Positions 1 to 8,235 of a DNA stretch of 64,000 nucleotides are shown here, in pieces. Each line of letters begins with the position of its first letter. Within the stretch, counting starts at the first letter, position 1. The notes under the pieces are model-generated. The model made no database searches. It saw only the letters and a program-made list of their open reading frames with translations, and had not been told where the DNA came from. Location: the NCBI RefSeq assembly GCF_900102785.1, contig NZ_FNGC01000014.1, positions 62,001 through 126,000 on the forward strand. The letters are read 5' to 3'. The position numbers were made by a program, and so were the translations under genes. This stretch comes from Arthrobacter sp. ok362 (lineage in GTDB: Bacteria; Actinomycetota; Actinomycetes; Actinomycetales; Micrococcaceae).

Positions 1-344
1 CACTGTGAGAGAGAAGCCGTTTTCAGGCCAAGACCGAACCGTCCCAGGTCACCGGCTGCTCTGGCAGACGTGGAGTTCCGGCCAGCAAGTTTCATCGCCT
101 GGCGCACGCCGTCGGCATCCATGCCGAACCCGTTGTCGCTGATCGATACGTAAGTGCTGCCTGCTTCTGCGTTGAAGCTGATGTCGATTGTTGTCGCTTC
201 AGCAGTGATCGAGTTATCGACGATGTCCGCGATCGCCGTCTTCAGCGAATACCCCACGGCCCTCATCGATTCCATGAGCTGCGGCCCCGGCAGCACAACT
301 TCAGATTCCAATATTTTCCCTATCCTTGAATACTTCGTAAACAT
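1..344 (-). CDS. MutL/MORC-like GHKL ATPase of the R-M cluster (3' end outside window)
   Basis: Only the first ~114 residues are present; the gene runs off the left edge. The N-terminus reads as a GHKL (Hsp90/MutL/histidine-kinase-like) ATP-binding fold: an N-box-like ADIVDNSITAEA at about residues 39-50, a G1 box SDNGFGMD at about 69-76, and a G2 region DLGRFGLGLKTAS at about 98-110. ATPases of this type accompany restriction-modification genes and are related to eukaryotic MORC proteins (known for the family). It follows the methylase and EcoRII-type genes on the same strand, so it is probably the third gene of that operon. The start is chosen as the first ATG in frame; there is no clear Shine-Dalgarno, so the start is uncertain. 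A domain C-terminal to the ATPase cannot be judged here. Confidence 0.75.
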   Translation of the reverse strand, partial: MFTKYSRIGKILESEVVLPGPQLMESMRAVGYSLKTAIADIVDNSITAEATTIDISFNAEAGSTYVSISDNGFGMDADGVRQAMKLAGRNSTSARAAGDLGRFGLGLKTASLSQ

Positions 345-506
345 ATAGCAGGGCTGCGATATCAACCGATTCGACACCAGGATGTGCCGCCACTAGGTCA
401 CATGCCGGGTTCGCACGCCCCGTCGCCCGGAGCCGGGTGAATGCACCGGGTTTCGGCGACGTGATCGAATTTTCACTTTGGTGTTTCGGGGGGTTCGGCC
501 CAGCTC

Positions 507-1757
507 TCAGAGCAGCGAGGGCTGCATGGGTCCCCGTCGATCGCGTTCCCTTGCCGCGCTGATGAAGTCGCCTACACTCATCAACCACTCCCGCTGCTCG
601 GGTTTGTACGGTTCGTGCAGGGTGCGGGGGATGACGAGCTGGATTCTGTGGTCCTGCATCTCGTCTGTTTGGGCGGGGCTGATTGGGCTCTCCAATGTCA
701 AGAGATGCTTGTCTTCGATGCGTTTAGCTTCACTGAGGACCTGCCGCCATCGGTCTTTGCAGGTGGTTTTGACTCCCAGCATGGTCAGATCGAGGGCTAG
801 GAAATCCGGGTCCCGGTATTCGTTGATGCCGGGGAAGATGAAGTCCGGGCGTGCCCGGTTTTCCGTCACCGGGTTGAAGGTGTGGCGCACGTCCAAGGCG
901 TCGAAGAGGGCGATGAGTTGGTTCTCCAGTCCCTTTCCGGCCCGGCTTTTTCGGCGGTTGTGAAGGGACAGGGAGACTTCAATGAACCGGTCCACGTCCA
1001 CATGCCCCTCGCTGTAGAGGGCATCTAGGGTGTCAGTGGCCAGGTGACGTTCCAAGGTTCTGAAGAGTATTTCTTCCTGCTCCAGCCAAGCCATCAGAAC
1101 CTTGTCGGGGTCGTCTGCCGGGTGGAGGTCAGGGAGGGTGGAGCGGGCGAAGGCTCCGAACTCGGCGGAGGTGGGGAAGCGGGCGCCGAATTTGGCGAGG
1201 ATTCTGTCGAGCCAGTCGTCGTTGGCGGGTTCGATGGCGATGCCGAGCTTGTCTAGCAGGTACATGGCGGTCAGGCCCAGACTGTCGTGCCCGCTTTCCA
1301 GCCCGGAGCGGACGGAAAAGCCATGGTGCTCCAACACATCTGTGCCGAAGAGCCAGTCCAGCTGGGCGGCGATGCTGGATCCTGACGGGGCCACGATGAA
1401 CAGGGCGCCCCCGGTCGTCTGTTTTGCGATGAAGACGACGTCGCCGGGCTGCGCCATCTTCATCGCGTCCACCGAGGCCGGGTAGTACAGGCGGTATTCG
1501 GAGCGGTTGGGGGTGTTGAGGCGGGCATCGTAGAAAGTCAGGGTGCCGTCTTCTGCAACGGGCTCGTCGGTGTCATCGGACACCAGCAGGAACCGCGTTG
1601 GGATGATCACCTTCTCCGTCGGGCGCCCGAAAAGCCCTTGGAGTGCTTTGACGCCGTCGAGTTCGTGCTGGTTTGAACTCCGTCCGACGGTTTCCACTGT
1701 GCTGAGGATCTTGGCGGCCACGCCGTCGAAGTGATCGGCCAGGTCACCGAAATCCAT
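507..1757 (-). CDS. EcoRII-type type II restriction endonuclease
   Basis: A 416-residue protein whose C-terminal half matches the EcoRII catalytic domain. The signature runs KSRAGKGLENQL (about 270-281), ENRARPDFIFP (about 299-309), GVKTTCKDRWRQVLSEA (about 328-344) and ISPAQTDEMQDH further on, which is the PD-(D/E)XK-like core of EcoRII. The N-terminal half would be the effector-DNA-binding domain by analogy; its length is typical for EcoRII (about 400 residues). EcoRII cleaves at CCWGG and needs two sites; specificity here is inferred from the family and from the neighbouring Dcm-type methylase. The start is ATG at 1757 preceded by GGGGGAAAC; the longer open frame to 1856 lacks homology. 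It lies about 107 bases after the methylase and 160 bases before the GHKL ATPase, in one direction. Confidence 0.88.
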   Translation of the reverse strand: MDFGDLADHFDGVAAKILSTVETVGRSSNQHELDGVKALQGLFGRPTEKVIIPTRFLLVSDDTDEPVAEDGTLTFYDARLNTPNRSEYRLYYPASVDAMKMAQPGDVVFIAKQTTGGALFIVAPSGSSIAAQLDWLFGTDVLEHHGFSVRSGLESGHDSLGLTAMYLLDKLGIAIEPANDDWLDRILAKFGARFPTSAEFGAFARSTLPDLHPADDPDKVLMAWLEQEEILFRTLERHLATDTLDALYSEGHVDVDRFIEVSLSLHNRRKSRAGKGLENQLIALFDALDVRHTFNPVTENRARPDFIFPGINEYRDPDFLALDLTMLGVKTTCKDRWRQVLSEAKRIEDKHLLTLESPISPAQTDEMQDHRIQLVIPRTLHEPYKPEQREWLMSVGDFISAARERDRRGPMQPSLL

Positions 1758-1864
1758 ATATGTTTCCCCCAAAGCTGTAGGACAGATGTGTGCACGCCGG
1801 AATCGACCGTATCGTGGCGCCGTTTCAGACGGGCGCCACGACACGGCCGCACACATGGCGCAGG

Positions 1865-3112
1865 TCAGGCTGAGAGGGACTCCACAGCGGCGGGCTGGTT
1901 CATGATTTTGAGTACGTGCGGGGTCATGATTCGGGCGATCTCGCTCATCACGGGCGTGACGACGCTGTTGCCGAACTGCTTGTATGCCTGGGTGTCACTG
2001 ACGGGGATCCTGAAGGTGTCTTCATAACCCATCAGGCGTGCGCATTCGCGGGGGGTGAGCCTGCGGGGGCGGAGCCCGTCCTGTGCAACGAGAATCTCTG
2101 AGCCGTCCTTGTAGTACCGTGCAGAGAGTGTCCGTGAGGTTCCCATCGGGTGAACGAGTCCGAAGCCGAAGCCGTTGCCGGCAGCCTTGTGCTTGGCAGC
2201 GTAGGCCTGCAGGTAGGCCCACAGATTCGGCGTCAGGGTGAATTTGGGCTGCACTTCGGCATTTTCGTGATCAAAGAAACGGTCTCCGTCCCATTCGAGG
2301 AACGGTTCAGTGCCGTCGGTCCTGTGCAGGATCGTGTGAAGTTTCGGCCCGACCGGCGGGACTTCCAGATCCTCCCAGCTAAAGTCCGTGGGTTCGCGGA
2401 AGCCGACGATGATGATCCGCTCCCGGTGCTGCGGGGTGAAGTTGATCGCGTCGATGACCTTCACGTGGACCTCGTAGCCGAGTTCCTCCTGCAGGGTCTC
2501 CATGATCACGGCAAATGTCCGTCCCTTGTCATGGGACCGGAGGTTCTTGACGTTTTCGAGCATGAACGCCGCCGGGCGCTTTTCGTTGATGATCCGGGCC
2601 ACGTCGAAAAACAAGGTGCCCTGGGTGGCGTCCTCGAAGCCGTGCAGGCGCCCGAGGGAGTTCTTCTTGCTTACGCCGGCGATGGAAAACGGCTGGCACG
2701 GGAAACCGCCCAACAGAATGTCATGGTCCGGGACTTCCTCGGCGGGGTAAGGCTGGATGTCCCCGACAAACGTGTGGGAGTCTGCCTGATCGTCCGGGAA
2801 GTTGGTCAGGTAGGTCTTTTCGGCGTACTTGTTCCACTCGCTGGTGAAGACGCAGCGGCCGCCGTGGGCCTCGAAGCCCTTCCTGATGCCGCCGATACCG
2901 GCAAAGAGGTCAATGAACTTGAAGTCATCCGCGCCCGCGGATGTCCGGAGACCCAGCAGCTCTTTCAAGGCGGGTGCGAGCATGGTCGGGCAGGCCGTCT
3001 CACCGCTTTCCCAGCGCGCCACGGTCCGATCGGAGACGTTGAGCTGATCAGCGAGCTGTCGTTGGGTGTACCGGGCGCGTGCCTGGCTGAGGAGATTATT
3101 TGCAGTGTCCAT
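1865..3112 (-). CDS. DNA (cytosine-5)-methyltransferase, Dcm/M.EcoRII type, with N-terminal HTH
   Basis: A 415-residue C5-methyltransferase. Motif I FIDLFAGIGG is at about 66-75, motif IV GGFPCQPFS at 135-143 with catalytic Cys139, motif VI ENVKN at 186-190, motif VIII QHRERIIIVGF at 228-238, and motif X QFGNSVVTPVM near the C-terminus. Residues about 16-36 (TQRQLADQLNVSDRTVARW) form an XRE-like helix-turn-helix, as in M.EcoRII/Dcm-type enzymes where that region can repress the gene's own promoter (known for M.EcoRII; inferred here). ATG at 3112 is preceded by AGGACATTG, a good ribosome site; upstream extension to 3364 has no homology. It protects DNA from the EcoRII-type enzyme encoded next, and probably from the MvaI-like enzyme upstream. 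Confidence 0.93.
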   Translation of the reverse strand: MDTANNLLSQARARYTQRQLADQLNVSDRTVARWESGETACPTMLAPALKELLGLRTSAGADDFKFIDLFAGIGGIRKGFEAHGGRCVFTSEWNKYAEKTYLTNFPDDQADSHTFVGDIQPYPAEEVPDHDILLGGFPCQPFSIAGVSKKNSLGRLHGFEDATQGTLFFDVARIINEKRPAAFMLENVKNLRSHDKGRTFAVIMETLQEELGYEVHVKVIDAINFTPQHRERIIIVGFREPTDFSWEDLEVPPVGPKLHTILHRTDGTEPFLEWDGDRFFDHENAEVQPKFTLTPNLWAYLQAYAAKHKAAGNGFGFGLVHPMGTSRTLSARYYKDGSEILVAQDGLRPRRLTPRECARLMGYEDTFRIPVSDTQAYKQFGNSVVTPVMSEIARIMTPHVLKIMNQPAAVESLSA

Positions 3113-3379
3113 CAATGTCCTATCTGGGCGATTCACCTGACATTCTGTCGCACAAATGACCCAGACGAGAATCGCCGCGCCGTACGGGCGGTAGATTCCC
3201 ACCCGTGGCTCCAGCTTGTGAAGTATTGCCGCATGGAAGCATCTCACGTTGGTCTGACAGTCTTGTTTGAGCAACTCCCGCCACATCCATTGGCGACCGA
3301 CGCAAACGATGATCTCGCTTGCGAAATTGCCAGTGACGTCGCCGATCCCGCCCGATAGGACCACGTGAGGCCAAGCAAT

Positions 3380-4756
3380 CTAGTTGGGTGAAGTGACCGG
3401 ACTGAGTATGTCGACCGTTTCAAATACATCGTAAAGCGTGGGCAGCTGGGTGTGGGTCACCCGGAATTGGTGCCGATGGTGCTTGTCCCAGCTGCCATCG
3501 TCGAGCTGTTCGATGTGCGAGCCTGGGTCGTAGAAAATGTGGCCCCGCGCCATTGCGGAAATAAACAGGTTGAAGCTTGTTCCCTCGCCAATCTTGACGC
3601 GACGGCCGAAGGCGAACTCGAGGTCGGGTTCGGAACGATCCAGTGCGGGGACATACACCGCTTGGCGATGCTTACGCCCCCAGCGATCGATGAGCTTTTC
3701 AAAGGTCCAGCCAGCAGCCAATTCCCCCGTCCGGTCGTCCCACAGCCCAATCATGCCGTTCCCGGTAATGATCTGGCTGTTCGGGTCATAGCCTTCGACC
3801 CGAAGGGTTAATTGGGTCGATCCGTTTCGTTTGAGGGCGCGGTGCCGTCCGTTGAAGTCGATTCGCTGCCGCGTCCGGATCGTCCCCCATCGTCGGACAA
3901 GCTCCTCGGGACTGTGTTCCGAATAGGCGCCCTTGTCGGGTGACGGGGTGAGGAGTGTCACCGGACTCGTTGGCTTCCGCTCCCAGCCGGCAACTTTGAA
4001 CTTCTTTACCTCCCAGCCAGCGAAATCCGGATCAGGTTTGGCATTTCGGTTGACGCCTAGGTGAGCTTCGAGGGTCATGCCGCCGCAGGTGTTCCCTCGG
4101 CACGCCTTTATCTGACCGTCCTTTTCTAGGGCAATTGAGGGGGTCCACTTGAGGTGATGTATTCGTGAGAGCTCGGCGAACAGTAGCTCCCGATTTGTCA
4201 TTCCAACGGGAGGTGTGCCGAGGAAATACGGAACGAATAGAGGACTTCCCTTTACATTGACGATGCGGAGTTCAGCAGCAGCGGGGCTGTGTTGCGACAG
4301 GATCAGAGCGAAGACTTTCTTGGCATGTCCAACCCCGAAGACAAGAATTCTCCCGGGCTCCCGCCCTCTCCTCCGCTCATTGAAAAGTATCGTGGGCCTG
4401 CCGGGTCGGCGACCGAGAATGCCTGAGAGGCGAACCTCCGGATACTGCGGGTAGTAGATGACTTGGGCGCCAGACACCGGGATGGTTCCCTCTGGAGATA
4501 CCCAGTTCCAGTCCACGTGAGAACGGTAGACCAAGTCCGTCTCACCGCTATGGCGACTGTGTGATTCTCGCGCCAGGGTGCCGCTCTGCAAAGGCAACAT
4601 GGAGAAAGTGGTGATGTCACCTGGAGCATAGATCTGGTTTTTGGAGTTGTCATTTGGCGCTAGAAATTTCAGGAAGACCTCACTGCAACCTTGACTTTGC
4701 AGCAACGCAGTCATTTGATCCAGATTGATCGTGTCCTGCCATATCCGTTCATCCAT
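3380..4756 (-). CDS. MvaI/BcnI-family (MutH-like) restriction endonuclease
   Basis: A 458-residue protein whose middle holds the MvaI/BcnI active site: Glu230 in TLEAHLG, then Asp244, Glu249 and Lys251 in PDFAGWEVKKF. The spacing E-x13-D-x4-E-x-K is that of MvaI, whose monomeric MutH-like fold cuts CCWGG. At 458 residues it is much longer than MvaI (about 250), so the first ~190 residues are an extra domain I do not recognise, containing YYPQYPEVRLSG and GRPTILFNERR. It sits 267 bases upstream of the methylase on the same strand. ATG at 4756 has no strong ribosome site, so the start could move slightly. Target CCWGG or CCSGG is inferred from family and context. Confidence 0.82.
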   Translation of the reverse strand: MDERIWQDTINLDQMTALLQSQGCSEVFLKFLAPNDNSKNQIYAPGDITTFSMLPLQSGTLARESHSRHSGETDLVYRSHVDWNWVSPEGTIPVSGAQVIYYPQYPEVRLSGILGRRPGRPTILFNERRRGREPGRILVFGVGHAKKVFALILSQHSPAAAELRIVNVKGSPLFVPYFLGTPPVGMTNRELLFAELSRIHHLKWTPSIALEKDGQIKACRGNTCGGMTLEAHLGVNRNAKPDPDFAGWEVKKFKVAGWERKPTSPVTLLTPSPDKGAYSEHSPEELVRRWGTIRTRQRIDFNGRHRALKRNGSTQLTLRVEGYDPNSQIITGNGMIGLWDDRTGELAAGWTFEKLIDRWGRKHRQAVYVPALDRSEPDLEFAFGRRVKIGEGTSFNLFISAMARGHIFYDPGSHIEQLDDGSWDKHHRHQFRVTHTQLPTLYDVFETVDILSPVTSPN

Positions 4757-4988
4757 CTGGGCCACATTAGATGCATTGTGCGTCGCATTTACGCATTGAC
4801 GTGCTCGGGTCGCCGCAAACTCTGATGTTTTCCAGGAGCCCATGCGTGGCAAGCGGTTCGCGGCGGAGCGTGGCGGTCCGAAAGGTGGAGTGGGTGCCGG
4901 CGGGCCTGACTCGCCAGTATTTCGATGCTTAGCAGATCGCCGCTGCCGAATCCGCCAGCGCACCGAACTAGCGCGTGAGTCCGCACCT

Positions 4989-5600
4989 ATGGCAACCGAG
5001 TGGTGCCCTGTTGCGGACTGGGTTGGTGCTGCCGTGACGTTCCTGGGCTTTGTGGGTGCGATCGCCGCTCTCCGGGTCCAAAGGAAGTCCGTCGCCGCGC
5101 AGCTAGAGCAGCACAACAAGACAAAAGAGGCCGAAGAAGCCGAGAAACGCAGAAAATTGGAAGAGCGGGCGGCGACGGCTCTGGAGGAGAAGGAAAAGGA
5201 CGCTAGGGCTGTCGAGCTCGCCGTTTTTGCTGGCCGTCGCAAGGCTGACCCGGGTTCTCAGTTCGTTAACGAGCCGCCATTTGTTGTGACGTGCCGCCTT
5301 ATCTTCCCAAGGAATATCAAATACGCAGACGTAGAGTTCAAGCATCCGGACAAACCGGACGGATTCACCGTAAGCATGGACGACTTCGCCGACACTAACT
5401 ACGGACCCGTTACTCGGGGTGCTCGAATCTTCTGGCAGATTTCCGGAGCGGCATGGCCGCTGGGTAACGAAGACGAGGCATTGGCCTGGGCGAAGGCCCG
5501 CACCTTTGCCACATTCACTGATTCATCCAGCCTCAAGTGGAAGCTCGACGGCCACGAGGAGCTCGCTGAAGTCACTCAGGATGTCGAGGTTGAAGTTTGA
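4989..5600 (+). CDS. membrane-anchored coiled-coil protein, function unknown
   Basis: A 203-residue protein with one hydrophobic segment near the N-terminus (about residues 9-27, VADWVGAAVTFLGFVGAIAA) followed by a highly charged helix rich in Glu, Lys and Arg (about 28-75), then a compact soluble domain of unknown family. This suggests a single membrane anchor, a coiled coil and a cytoplasmic domain. It is divergent from the MvaI-like nuclease, with 232 bases between the two starts. ATG at 4989 is preferred because the anchor then starts the protein; a longer frame from 4842 has low-complexity Gly/Arg content. A strong hairpin follows at 5672. I do not recognise a family. Confidence 0.6.
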   Translation: MATEWCPVADWVGAAVTFLGFVGAIAALRVQRKSVAAQLEQHNKTKEAEEAEKRRKLEERAATALEEKEKDARAVELAVFAGRRKADPGSQFVNEPPFVVTCRLIFPRNIKYADVEFKHPDKPDGFTVSMDDFADTNYGPVTRGARIFWQISGAAWPLGNEDEALAWAKARTFATFTDSSSLKWKLDGHEELAEVTQDVEVEV

Positions 5601-5671
5601 GACTGACCGGCCGTCGACCTGGATTTCGTCAGATCCCGCATTAGCAGTCAGCCGGTCGGGAGTATGAGGAA

Positions 5672-5709
5672 AGCCTCCGCGCGAGTCCAAGGACTCAAGC
5701 GCGGAGGCT
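5672..5709 (+). terminator. hairpin after the coiled-coil gene
   Basis: AGCCTCCGCGC pairs with GCGCGGAGGCT, and inside it GAGTCC pairs with GGACTC around a 2-base loop. This is a long GC-rich stem 70 bases after the stop at 5600. No T-run follows, so it may act in either direction or not be a classical intrinsic terminator. Confidence 0.5.
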
Positions 5710-5807
5710 CCGGCTCTCCACGCTGGGGGACTGAATAGCCAAATCTGAGTCTACTTGCAGGCGTGACGTCATGACCGCCGGCCGGCCGGGCAGGCGCGGC
5801 CTTCGGG

Positions 5808-6464
5808 TCATCGCCGGGGACGGCGGCCGCGGGTTCTCCCCGTCTGCCATCCGGGTACGGCGGCGTCCAGAAGCTTGACCTTCGCAGGGTCGAGCTCGCC
5901 ACGGCGTCGCTTGAATCGCTGGGTATGGATCCAGACTCCGAGGGTGTGCTCACGCACTGAGTCATAGTCGTGGTGGCGGGGCCAGTCGTGGCCTTCCTCG
6001 CGGTATGCCGCGAGCTGGTCGAGGCGGCGGTGCCAGCGGGCTTCGTCCTCGGATTCCCTGCGGTTTTCCTGCCACCCCGGCACCTGGGCCAAACCGTCAC
6101 GGTAGGCCGGGTCCAGGGTCCCCGCGGCCGCTTCGTGCCGGCGCCCGGACAGCCACCGGGCCATCGACCTTTCGTCCCGGTCACCCGAACGGTCCTCGGG
6201 GATCCGGCCTTCGGCCGAGACCCAGGCGATGATCCCTTTCATGCGGGCGAGATCCTTGGGGGAGGGGTAAGGAGCGGGCGCGGCGCCGGCGGCGGCCTGG
6301 TGCTCGGCCTCGAGGCCGAGATCTTGGCGGCGAGCGATAACCAGGTGGTATCCCACGGTGTTGGGCTCGGCGCGGACGAGGGCAGCGATGCGTTGCCGGC
6401 TCAGCCCGAGCCGGTACATCAGCACCCATTCGGCGTCAGGAGCGCGCCGCAACCGCCTGTCCAT
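5808..6464 (-). CDS. helicase-associated (HA) domain protein, copy 1
   Basis: A 218-residue protein. The N-terminal ~55 residues (RRAPDAEWVLMYRLGLSRQRIAAL... then VGYHLVIARR) look like a helix-turn-helix: a short helix pair followed by a recognition-helix-like segment. The C-terminal ~65 residues carry the Helicase-Associated pattern: aromatic WHRRLDQLAAYREEGHDWPR, LGVWIHTQRFKRRRGELDPAKVKLLDAAVPGW. HA domains are usually fused to helicases and are thought to bind nucleic acid; this one stands alone. ATG at 6464 has GGCAGGA eight bases upstream, whereas the in-frame ATG at 6473 has none in position. A close paralogue lies at 15812-16462 in the same orientation, so the two form a long direct repeat. 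Confidence 0.72.
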   Translation of the reverse strand: MDRRLRRAPDAEWVLMYRLGLSRQRIAALVRAEPNTVGYHLVIARRQDLGLEAEHQAAAGAAPAPYPSPKDLARMKGIIAWVSAEGRIPEDRSGDRDERSMARWLSGRRHEAAAGTLDPAYRDGLAQVPGWQENRRESEDEARWHRRLDQLAAYREEGHDWPRHHDYDSVREHTLGVWIHTQRFKRRRGELDPAKVKLLDAAVPGWQTGRTRGRRPRR

Positions 6465-6564
6465 GATCGACATCCTGCCACGACCTCCCACGATTCGGGC
6501 GGTCACCGCGGATCCACGGACACGGCCTTCGGGCGTCGGCTGTCGCGGTCGGCTGTGGGGTCAG

Positions 6565-6618
6565 GGCGCGCCGTCGCAGAGCTCCGGACACCCTGGCCCT
6601 GCCCTGTCTACGAAGTTT
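6565..6618. repeat. dispersed ~54-bp repeat, copy 1
   Basis: The minus strand here matches the plus strand at 29968-30022 with only a few differences; the shared core is GGGCCAGGGTGT followed by CGGAGCTCTGCGACGGC. Both copies are intergenic. It may be an insertion-sequence end or another repeated intergenic element; no transposase is attached. Confidence 0.6.
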
Positions 6619-6753
6619 CTGGCTGCTGTCCGTTGTTACCGGGTGCAGTTCCGCGGCCGTTGTAGGGTCGTGGCTACCCAGAGGAGGTGCGTATGGCTTT
6701 GGCGGGAGCGTCTTGCCCAGGTACAACAAATCTCATGAGGATGAGATCGAGAC

Positions 6754-7269
6754 TCAGGCTGGAGTTTCAGCCGCCTTCGAACTACTGGCAATCCTCATGA
6801 GAAGAGCCCCCGCGAGGTTGTCCTTGATCTTCTTCCGCTGATCCCCCGTTGCGTTCGGCCATTGGCTGGCCAACACCTGAAAACGGCTGCTTGCGCCCTG
6901 CAAGGCGTCGAACGCCGCGTTCCTGGCGGCTTCGTTCTCGTGGTCTGCGTCTGCCGCCATCCTCAGCTCATACAACCACTGCGGCCACGCAAGCAGCAGG
7001 ATGAGGTCCAGCTCGCCGGCGTCCTCAATGGCCCAACGGTGCGCCGCCGAATATGCCTGACGGTAGTTGGCAAGCAGAGTTTCACGGTCGCGCCGGTATT
7101 CAATACTCATTTGGTGCACCGCAGCGATCATGTCTGTGACGGCGACAATCATCCTGTCCCTGCTGGCTTCTGCCCGTTGATCCCGGAGCTGCTGTGTCAG
7201 GATGTCCTTCTGGGCTTTTAAAGCTGCCGCCGACTGAAGACGTTGCTCCTCTAGTGCCGCGTCAGCCAA
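6754..7269 (-). CDS. alpha-helical protein downstream of the HIRAN gene, unknown function
   Basis: A 171-residue, largely helical protein. The first ~50 residues are Ala/Glu/Gln/Arg-rich coiled coil; the middle contains WPQWLYELRMAADADHE. The start shown is TTG at 7269, 10 bases after GGAG. The same reading frame stays open and coding-like (KLAKEALELQAVLADAALEE) upstream to the TAG that ends the HIRAN gene at 7354-7356, so the true start may lie further up or the two genes may once have been one. No family recognised. It is the second gene of the HIRAN pair and is probably co-transcribed. Confidence 0.6.
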   Translation of the reverse strand: MADAALEEQRLQSAAALKAQKDILTQQLRDQRAEASRDRMIVAVTDMIAAVHQMSIEYRRDRETLLANYRQAYSAAHRWAIEDAGELDLILLLAWPQWLYELRMAADADHENEAARNAAFDALQGASSRFQVLASQWPNATGDQRKKIKDNLAGALLMRIASSSKAAETPA

Positions 7270-7353
7270 TACAGCTTGCAGCTCCAGGGCTTCCTTAGCC
7301 AGCTTTGACTGATGCCTGTGACTCCGGCCTTCGTTGCGTACTGGATCTTGCCT

Positions 7354-8052
7354 CTAGGGCCGTTGAAGGTATGCCAGCATCGCCGGCGTCGTCAGCAGAA
7401 CACGCGGTGAAGACTTCGTCTGCAGCACTATACCCTCCAACTCCCCTCCGCTGTCCAACAATTCTGAAACCCACTTGGCTCGCTGCTTATTGACGTACCC
7501 GACCTTCGTCGCCCCGCGGTCAACAGTAATGGCCACCGCGTTGGCGTCGTGTTCGTTGTCCGGTTCCCGCTTGATACCCACACGCTGGCCGTTACGGAAC
7601 TTGAACGGCTTGTCCACATCGTCGTAGTAACCCATGCCGACGACGCGAAACGCGAAAATGTTGAAATGCCGCAGAGACAAGGTCTTGTAATCGACAAGCT
7701 GCCCGTCAGGGAGCGCGAAGTCCATGCCATTATTCGAAGAAACTAGCTTCAGGGGCGGCATACCGTCAGGCCCGGCCACCAGTTTCGCCTTCGCCTTTTC
7801 GGCCGGGATATAGCCGGCTCTGTAACCCTTGACCGTCTGACCCGCCGCCTTGGCACGGGTCTTTTCGGCGTCGTAGAACCTGGCCGTCGCGTCGGTCTGC
7901 TTGTAGCTGCGGACTATGGCCGGCGCGGGTTCGTCGGCTAGTTCTAGAGCCGGCCCGGTCCGGACATTTGTTGTCGACGCGGGAGCCGGCTCCGGCGTCG
8001 CTGTTGTCTTGTCGTTAGCAAATACCGATTTGAACCGCTCCCATATCCCCAT
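7354..8052 (-). CDS. HIRAN-domain protein
   Basis: A 232-residue protein. The C-terminal ~100 residues carry a HIRAN signature: FNIFAFRVVGMGYYD, then FRNGQRVGIKREPDNEHDANAVAI and KVGYVNKQRAKWV. HIRAN domains bind 3'-OH DNA ends and in bacteria occur alone or with nucleases and helicases (family knowledge). The N-terminal ~80 residues are Ala/Pro/Thr-rich and probably disordered. The start ATG is at 8052. Downstream, after a single TAG, the same frame continues into the helical protein at 6754-7269. Placement between R-M and HNH genes suggests a DNA-processing or defence role, which is inference. Confidence 0.82.
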   Translation of the reverse strand: MGIWERFKSVFANDKTTATPEPAPASTTNVRTGPALELADEPAPAIVRSYKQTDATARFYDAEKTRAKAAGQTVKGYRAGYIPAEKAKAKLVAGPDGMPPLKLVSSNNGMDFALPDGQLVDYKTLSLRHFNIFAFRVVGMGYYDDVDKPFKFRNGQRVGIKREPDNEHDANAVAITVDRGATKVGYVNKQRAKWVSELLDSGGELEGIVLQTKSSPRVLLTTPAMLAYLQRP

Positions 8053-8235
8053 GGCCTGACTATAACGGCCCGGCAGCGTCTCCCCTGGGGTAAGGGGGTC
8101 CGAATCGCTGGGTCTGGGCTAGAAAACGCGAGTTGCCGGCAGTGATCCGTCTCCCCCTAGGCGATACCCGGGGGTCGCGCGCGCGAGAATATGTCCACGC
8201 CTGCTCCAGCCAGACAACGCGCTAACGTGTGAGGC

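Noticed and set aside
2150..3358. 402-codon plus-strand frame opposite the methylase
   Set aside because: Shadow of a methyltransferase with all conserved motifs on the minus strand.
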